Source: Imperialibacter sp965651695
GTDB lineage: Bacteria; Bacteroidota; Bacteroidia; Cytophagales; Cyclobacteriaceae
Assembly: GCA_965651695.1 (NCBI GenBank)
Contig: CBFGTI010000006.1
Location: 15,046 to 79,045, forward strand
Direction: 5' to 3'
Length of the DNA: 64,000 nt
Part shown: piece after piece, positions 59,441-64,000 of the stretch
Position numbering within the stretch: position 1 is the first letter of the stretch
Layout of the letters: each line of letters starts with the position of its first letter
The notes under the pieces: model-generated
The model's input: only the letters and a program-made list of their open reading frames with translations
What the model was told of the DNA's origin: nothing
Database searches by the model: none
Made by a program: the position numbers and the translations under genes

Positions 59441-61165
59441 TTATCTTTTCGGTTGGTCTTTATTTACTCTCAGCTCACGGCCATCAACTACTAAGCCCTG
59501 GAAACTGTTGGCAACCTTATGCGAAGCCTTTGAGGCTACCTCGAAAAAAGAGTGTTTCTTATGCAGCTCAATCGCACCGATGTCATCTTTTTTCAACTTG
59601 GTTTGATCACAGATAAACCGAAGCAAATCGCCTTTGCTTACATCGTCTACAGCGCCTAAGTTGATAAAGAATCGCTCCATTTTACCGCCATCCTTAGCAC
59701 CGTCTTTATCTCTGCCTCCCCTTTCTCTCTCTGAAAAAGCTCGTTCCTTCCCCCTGTCTCGCGATGTCCTCTCTCTGTCTCTGCTACCTGACAAGGACGC
59801 CCTGTCGCCACGTCGCTCGCCCGAACGCTCCGATGTTCGGTCATCGTTCAGGTTTTTCTCGTGCACATCCTTGTAGCCCAGCAAGTCTAGCTCGTGAGAA
59901 AGAAGCTTGCTTATCAGCGTTTCATGATTGATGCCCCCCAGCTTTTCAAGTATACGTTCGAAAATCTTACCGTCGAGGCTGTCGTTTGGCTCAGTCTCAA
60001 TTACCCGGTCGGCCCAGTGTGTAAGCCGGCTCTCCAATATCTGCCCCACTCCCGGCACCTGAACCTTTTCCATTCGTATGCCAAGTTTCTTCTCCAGGAA
60101 CCTGATTTTGCGGATGTCGTGATGTGTAATGAGCGCTAGAGAGATACCGGTTTTCCCTGCTCTGGCGGTGCGGCCGCTCCGGTGGGTATAATACTCCGAA
60201 TCGTCTGGCAGAGAAAAATGGATCACGTGCGTCAGGTTATTAACATCAATACCCCGGGCTGCCACATCAGTTGCAATTAGCAGCCGTACCGCATGTGCTT
60301 TAAACTTCTTCATTACCTGGTCTCGCTGCGCCTGCGAAAGGTCGCCGTGCAAAGGCTCCGCATGGTAACCGCTTTGTGTCAGTTCAATGGCAAGCTGCTG
60401 TGTGTCCATTTTGGTGCGGCAAAAAACAATGCCCAGCATGTCGGGCTGAAAGTCTATAAAGCGCCTCAATACCTCCACCTTCTCAGAAGCCCGGATAACG
60501 GCATACTGATGCTCAATATTCTTGTTTACCACATTCCCCGCCTGCACCGACACCTCCAGCGGATCACTCATATACTTTTTGATAAGTGTCCGTATTTCGG
60601 AAGGCATAGTGGCTGAAAACAACCAGGTTACTTTTGTTTCCGGCGTATGTGATAAGATGCTGTCGATATCCTCTTTAAAGCCCATATTAAGCATTTCGTC
60701 GGCCTCATCGAGCACCACAAAATCGATGGTCTCCAACTTCACAGCCTTCCGCTCAATGAGGTCTATCAAACGGCCGGGTGTGGCCACCACAATCTGTACT
60801 CCGGCCTTTAATGCCTTTATCTGCGGTACTATCGGAGCTCCACCGTATACCGCCTGTATATGAAGTTTGGGCAAATATTTCGCGAAAGCCACCAGCTGGG
60901 CAGTTATCTGCTGGCACAGTTCCCTGGTAGGTGCCAATATCAACGCCTGAGTTGCGCGATCATTTTCATCTATGTGATCAAGAAGAGGCAGCCCAAAAGC
61001 GGCAGTTTTGCCTGTGCCGGTTTGAGCCAGTCCAATAAAGTCAGTTAATTCGCCAGCAAGAGAAGGAATAGATTTTTGTTGAATTGGAGAAGGATTTTCA
61101 AAGCCCAATTCAGGAAGAACTTTTAGCAAGGACTCTGATAGTCCAAGCTCAGAAAATGTACTCAT
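59441..61165 (-). CDS. DEAD-box RNA helicase with DbpA-type RNA-binding domain
   Basis: 574 residues from ATG 61165 (MSTFSELGLSESLL); a longer frame runs to 61354 but lacks coding character. Motifs: GFENPSPIQQKSIP (Q motif), AQTGTGKT at 47-54, PTRELCQQ, TPGRLIDL, LDEADEMLNMGF, SATMP, FCRTKMDTQQL, ATDVAARGIDVNNL and HRSGRTAR. A linker rich in Arg, Asp, Glu and Ser (about residues 435-495) leads to a C-terminal DbpA RRM-like domain (RFFINLGAVDDVSKGDLLRFICD). DbpA/CsdA-type helicases act in ribosome assembly and cold growth. A -7 promoter box lies 25 bp upstream. Confidence 0.95.
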   Translation of the reverse strand: MSTFSELGLSESLLKVLPELGFENPSPIQQKSIPSLAGELTDFIGLAQTGTGKTAAFGLPLLDHIDENDRATQALILAPTRELCQQITAQLVAFAKYLPKLHIQAVYGGAPIVPQIKALKAGVQIVVATPGRLIDLIERKAVKLETIDFVVLDEADEMLNMGFKEDIDSILSHTPETKVTWLFSATMPSEIRTLIKKYMSDPLEVSVQAGNVVNKNIEHQYAVIRASEKVEVLRRFIDFQPDMLGIVFCRTKMDTQQLAIELTQSGYHAEPLHGDLSQAQRDQVMKKFKAHAVRLLIATDVAARGIDVNNLTHVIHFSLPDDSEYYTHRSGRTARAGKTGISLALITHHDIRKIRFLEKKLGIRMEKVQVPGVGQILESRLTHWADRVIETEPNDSLDGKIFERILEKLGGINHETLISKLLSHELDLLGYKDVHEKNLNDDRTSERSGERRGDRASLSGSRDRERTSRDRGKERAFSERERGGRDKDGAKDGGKMERFFINLGAVDDVSKGDLLRFICDQTKLKKDDIGAIELHKKHSFFEVASKASHKVANSFQGLVVDGRELRVNKDQPKR

Positions 61166-61570
61166 TAAAATATAATATAATTTGAATCGCAAAGTTACGC
61201 TAAATATTTGGAGTATCGGCATGCGGCTATGTGCTGCTAGAATAATATTTGGAAAACGGCAGCGCAACCATACAAAACTACCATAAGCATGACCGCGAAA
61301 ACCTTGAGACAAACGCTGAAGATGTTGGCTGTGAACGGTAGTTATGATAAACATCTAAAAGCGGAAGGCTCCGCCAGCTTTGAATCGGGTACCAAATATT
61401 GCTCCAGCCCAAGCAGCAGGAAATGAGGGCCAACATACCTCATTCGCCAAGCCAGAAAGCTGCTATTATAATTTATAGTAGAAAAAATATGATTTTATTG
61501 CTAATGTAATTTTTCCATGGTATCTTTAAATTATTATATTTCTTCTACCTATAATCAAACTGTGAAAGTT
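61166..61570. other. Intergenic region between divergent genes
   Basis: 405 bp, AT-rich, with no supported gene. TAACTTTG on the minus strand (61190-61197) is the -7 box of the helicase. A dyad-like TTATAATTTATAG stretch near 61472 lies upstream of the small plus-strand gene. Nothing else recognised. Confidence 0.45.
61190..61197 (-). promoter_or_regulatory. -7 promoter element of DEAD-box helicase gene
   Basis: Read on the minus strand this is TAACTTTG, a full TAnnTTTG match, 24 bp before the chosen ATG at 61165. No TTTG -33 box is visible at the expected distance. It rules against the longer reading frame. Confidence 0.5.
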
Positions 61571-61738
61571 ATGGAATTTATCAAAACACTTCTTTTTCCT
61601 AAGAAACACCGTAATCAGGCCAAATTGAAATATGATAAGGACGAAAAGAAATGGATGGTGATGAAGGAAGGCAGCATTCTCTTCCTGGGAACTGAAGAAC
61701 AGTGCCAAAAATACATGCAAAATACCCTTACCATTTAG
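61571..61738 (+). CDS. Small conserved-looking hypothetical protein
   Basis: 55 residues from ATG 61571 (MEFIKTLLFPKKHRNQAKLKYD); the open frame extends to 61517 but the extra 18 residues look non-coding. The sequence has a basic first half and a second half KKWMVMKEGSILFLGTEEQCQKYM. The pattern W-x-V-x-x-x-G-x-x-L-F-x-G-T-x-E-x-C resembles short DUF2188-like domains that recur in many genomes but I cannot assign it firmly. It ends with a good terminator, which supports it as a real single-gene transcript. Confidence 0.6.
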   Translation: MEFIKTLLFPKKHRNQAKLKYDKDEKKWMVMKEGSILFLGTEEQCQKYMQNTLTI

Positions 61739-61764
61739 CCAGTTATGACTTTTTCCACTAACAA

Positions 61765-61790
61765 AAAAGGAGCCTTTCGGCTCCTTTTCT
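61765..61790. terminator. Bidirectional terminator
   Basis: AAAAGGAGCC at 61765-61774 pairs with GGCTCCTTTT at 61779-61788 across a TTTC loop, with T's on the plus side and A's (T's on minus) on the other. It lies between the small gene and the convergent S46 peptidase gene. Confidence 0.88.
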
Positions 61791-61813
61791 ATTTCCCGGG
61801 GCGCTAAACCTTC

Positions 61814-63901
61814 CTAAATCTTAACACCAAGTTCCAGTACGATACGGTACGCTTTGTATACATGCTGCAATGCCGCAGCTATGCCGCCGGAGTGAACTCC
61901 CACGCATCGATTCGAAGTGTCGTTGTAAATAAAGTAGCCCGGCAAGCTTTCGATATTACCATCAAAGGCTAGCCCTACAATTTCTTTGTTCCTATTAACT
62001 ATAGGGCTTCCTGAATTACCCCCAATAATATCGTTGGTAGCGATGAAGTTCAATGGTGCCCTTAGTAGCTCGGGCGTAGGCGCTTGCCATCTCTCGGGCA
62101 ATACCCACGGAATTTTCTGGTCGTAGCTGTAATAGCGATCGTAAAGACCATAATAGTGGGTTTTGTATGGCGCCTGCGTGCCGTTGTAGTTATATTTCTT
62201 CACCACGCCATCGGCTATTCTCAAAGAGAATGTTGCATCAGGTGGCGCCTGATCGCCGCTAACCTGGTACTGGTAGCCTGCAATTCGTTCGATTTCGCTA
62301 TTGTTAGCGTCGTTCAATTCCTTCAACTTGGCCACTGCAGCTTTATATTGAGGAATGAGAATGAATGCTGCACGCACCAATGGGTCGGTATCTGCCCTAA
62401 GCTTCTCAGGCTTCTGGTTAATCACACGTTTGTATGTCTCTTCCTGAAGCAACCTGGTGCCATCCACCATTTTGAATGTCAGGTCATTAATATTTCTGCC
62501 CTCATACAAATAAACCAGGTAGTTGCTCTTAGAGTGATCGCTCAATTCCTGCAAAAGAGTAAACAACAGCATTCTTTCGAGCGATATTTCGAAGTTCTGG
62601 CGAAGTTTAAGCATCGATGCAGTAATCTCGTTCTGTTTTTTCGTATCACCGGTCGTGGTTGCTTCATAATAGTCGTACAGCAAATGCAGCATAGTAAGCA
62701 CTTTCCCTTTCTGCGCCGAAGGGCTCAGCAAAAATTGTTCGGCATATACCTGCTCCATTTCCCGTGTGTTTCGGAGAATCTTGTCCCACGCATCAGTGCC
62801 TTCTTTAAACTGCACATTCTTCTTTAACTCGTTCTCCCAGTTTATCTTCTTAGCCATCAGGTAAGGATCTCTCATACCTTTCAGTTGACCGGTATATGCT
62901 TTATGACGGTTAGCAAGGCTAAATGCCAGGTTTGTCACGCTATCTCTTTTTAAGGAGTCCGTCACCGTTCTCACATAGGTATTTAGTACTTTAACCCGGT
63001 GATCGAGGTAGTCGATGGCCAGGGGAAGCTGTACGTCACGGTCGAACTGCAGCTGGGCCATTGTTTTATAACGGCCGGTTGTGCCGGGGTTGCCTATTAC
63101 AAAAACAGGCTCGTTTTCCTTCGGGCCGCCAGCATTGAATTTAAAATAGTTGGCTGGCCTCAATGGCAACCCTGTCTCGTCGTACGCACGGAAGAAGGTA
63201 AAGTCGAGGTTGTAGCGAGGGTAAGTGAAATTGTCGGCATCACCGCCAAAATAAGCGACACCCATTTCCGGGTAAAGCACCAGTCTGATGTCGTTATAGC
63301 GTTTGAAGCCATAAATCGAGTACTGACCACCGCTATAGAAGGTCCTTGTTTCGATTTCAAGACCCGCCCACCCCGGCTTGGCACCGTACTCTTGCTTCAA
63401 CTCCGTCAGCGCAGTCTCTATACGCTCTGCTCGCTGAGAAGGTAGTGCGCCGGAAATTTTGGCATTTACCTCCGCTGTAATGTCGGCCAGCATCATCATC
63501 TGGTCTACATACAGATCGGGAATCCTCCGCTCCTCTTCCTGCGTTGGTGCATAAAAGCCATTGGTATCGAAATCTTCGCCGGACCTCATCACTTTTGCCA
63601 CTACCCCACGGGCACAGTGGTGGTTAGTCATAATAAGTCCGCTAGCTGAAACAAACGAAGCAGAACACCAGCTGGAAAAGCGAAGGGATGACTTCCTCAC
63701 GTCGTCGAGCCACTCGTCTGTAGCATCAAATTTGTAAGCTTGTTTGAAATACTCTTTGGGTGGATGCTCAAAGGTCCACATCTTTCCGCGGTCAAATCGG
63801 CCGGGCTTTACTGTATCCGGGTCGAATGTTAGCTGAGAAAAGCTGGCCTGCACGCCCCATATCAAGGCCAGCAAAAGGCATGAAAACTTCCTGTAGTTCA
63901 T
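61814..63901 (-). CDS. S46-family dipeptidyl-peptidase, DPP7 type
   Basis: 695 residues with a signal peptide (MNYRKFSCLLLALIWGVQASFS). The S46 trypsin-like active site is complete: His in LIMTNHHCARG near residue 92, an Asp expected in the YFGGDADNFTYPRYNLDFTFF segment, and Ser630 in GGNSGSPIVNRNKEIVGL. The residue 18 positions after the catalytic Ser (FDG motif) is Gly; in Porphyromonas gingivalis DPP7 it is Gly673 and in the acidic-residue-specific DPP11 it is Arg673. The protein is therefore predicted to release dipeptides with hydrophobic P1 residues from oligopeptides in the periplasm. Length (about 700) is typical. Confidence 0.93.
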   Translation of the reverse strand: MNYRKFSCLLLALIWGVQASFSQLTFDPDTVKPGRFDRGKMWTFEHPPKEYFKQAYKFDATDEWLDDVRKSSLRFSSWCSASFVSASGLIMTNHHCARGVVAKVMRSGEDFDTNGFYAPTQEEERRIPDLYVDQMMMLADITAEVNAKISGALPSQRAERIETALTELKQEYGAKPGWAGLEIETRTFYSGGQYSIYGFKRYNDIRLVLYPEMGVAYFGGDADNFTYPRYNLDFTFFRAYDETGLPLRPANYFKFNAGGPKENEPVFVIGNPGTTGRYKTMAQLQFDRDVQLPLAIDYLDHRVKVLNTYVRTVTDSLKRDSVTNLAFSLANRHKAYTGQLKGMRDPYLMAKKINWENELKKNVQFKEGTDAWDKILRNTREMEQVYAEQFLLSPSAQKGKVLTMLHLLYDYYEATTTGDTKKQNEITASMLKLRQNFEISLERMLLFTLLQELSDHSKSNYLVYLYEGRNINDLTFKMVDGTRLLQEETYKRVINQKPEKLRADTDPLVRAAFILIPQYKAAVAKLKELNDANNSEIERIAGYQYQVSGDQAPPDATFSLRIADGVVKKYNYNGTQAPYKTHYYGLYDRYYSYDQKIPWVLPERWQAPTPELLRAPLNFIATNDIIGGNSGSPIVNRNKEIVGLAFDGNIESLPGYFIYNDTSNRCVGVHSGGIAAALQHVYKAYRIVLELGVKI

Positions 63902-64000
63902 AATTCGAAAAGGTTAGGTATATGTTCCTTAGCTTAAAAGGTAAGTAAAAAAACAACTTTACTGCAAGTCCGAACATTTATTTTCGTCGAAGAAATACCG

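Noticed and set aside
1..64000. tRNA or rRNA genes, prophage, conjugative element or toxin-antitoxin system
   Set aside because: Reading the intergenic stretches I saw no cloverleaf-like sequence with a GTTCGA-type loop, no integrase or phage genes, and no recognised toxin or antitoxin. A tRNAscan or covariance search would be decisive.

Overview
The window looks like chromosome from a member of the Bacteroidota, most likely a Cytophagales-type marine or soil heterotroph. The evidence is a SusC/SusD outer-membrane pair, many lipoproteins, TAnnTTTG-type -7 promoter elements, almost no Shine-Dalgarno sequences, SprB and GIN-domain surface proteins, an S46 dipeptidyl-peptidase and several lineage-typical DUF families. 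I found no tRNA, rRNA, CRISPR array or prophage. One complete insertion sequence is present.

Region 1 (1-10.8 kb) is mostly core metabolism and housekeeping: the 3' part of L-2-hydroxyglutarate oxidase, an M28 peptidase lipoprotein, a FISUMP-domain protein, a HesA/MoeB-rhodanese fusion, a CBM9-like secreted protein, a SMUG2-type uracil-DNA glycosylase, a fused SerB-like phosphatase/SerA dehydrogenase, and a Gfo/Idh/MocA oxidoreductase followed by a sugar-phosphate isomerase-like protein. Region 2 (10.8-13.1 kb) lies between two convergent genes. It is a dense array of about 17 imperfect copies of a small palindrome (CAAGCGTCTCGCTTG and variants), interrupted by a full-length IS1182-family element (11201-12806) that inserted inside one palindrome and left a 7-bp target duplication.

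Region 3 (13.1-24.4 kb) holds a YheT-type hydrolase, a ROK sugar kinase, a deoxynucleoside kinase, a lipoprotein with SprB-like repeats and a possible heme site, a DUF2452 gene with a previously easy-to-miss 45-residue membrane microprotein upstream, a DUF3127 protein with an SSB-like tail, a DEAD-box helicase, an FKBP isomerase, and DUF2911, GIN-domain and Gre-like proteins.

Region 4 (24.5-46.8 kb) is an alpha-glucan utilisation region. It contains a GH63-like glucosidase, a maltodextrin-type MFS transporter, a CBM20-bearing 4-alpha-glucanotransferase and a LacI repressor on the minus strand. Divergently on the plus strand are class II fructose-bisphosphate aldolase, two GH13 amylase lipoproteins and a SusC/SusD pair, the last preceded by a LacI-like operator. 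The inferred flow is: SusC/D import oligosaccharides, periplasmic amylases trim them, the MFS carrier takes up maltodextrins, MalQ and glucosidases process them, and the aldolase (with the ROK kinase elsewhere in the window) feeds glycolysis.

Region 5 (47-59.4 kb) is the most unusual part. Three tandem giant lipoproteins (about 1,100 residues each) share one architecture: VCBS/FG-GAP propeller, ASPIC/UnbV domain, second VCBS propeller. They are followed by a vanadium-haloperoxidase-type lipoprotein. The function of this set is not known to me. Region 6 (59.4-64 kb) has a DbpA-like DEAD-box helicase, a small conserved protein and an S46 dipeptidyl-peptidase of the DPP7 type.
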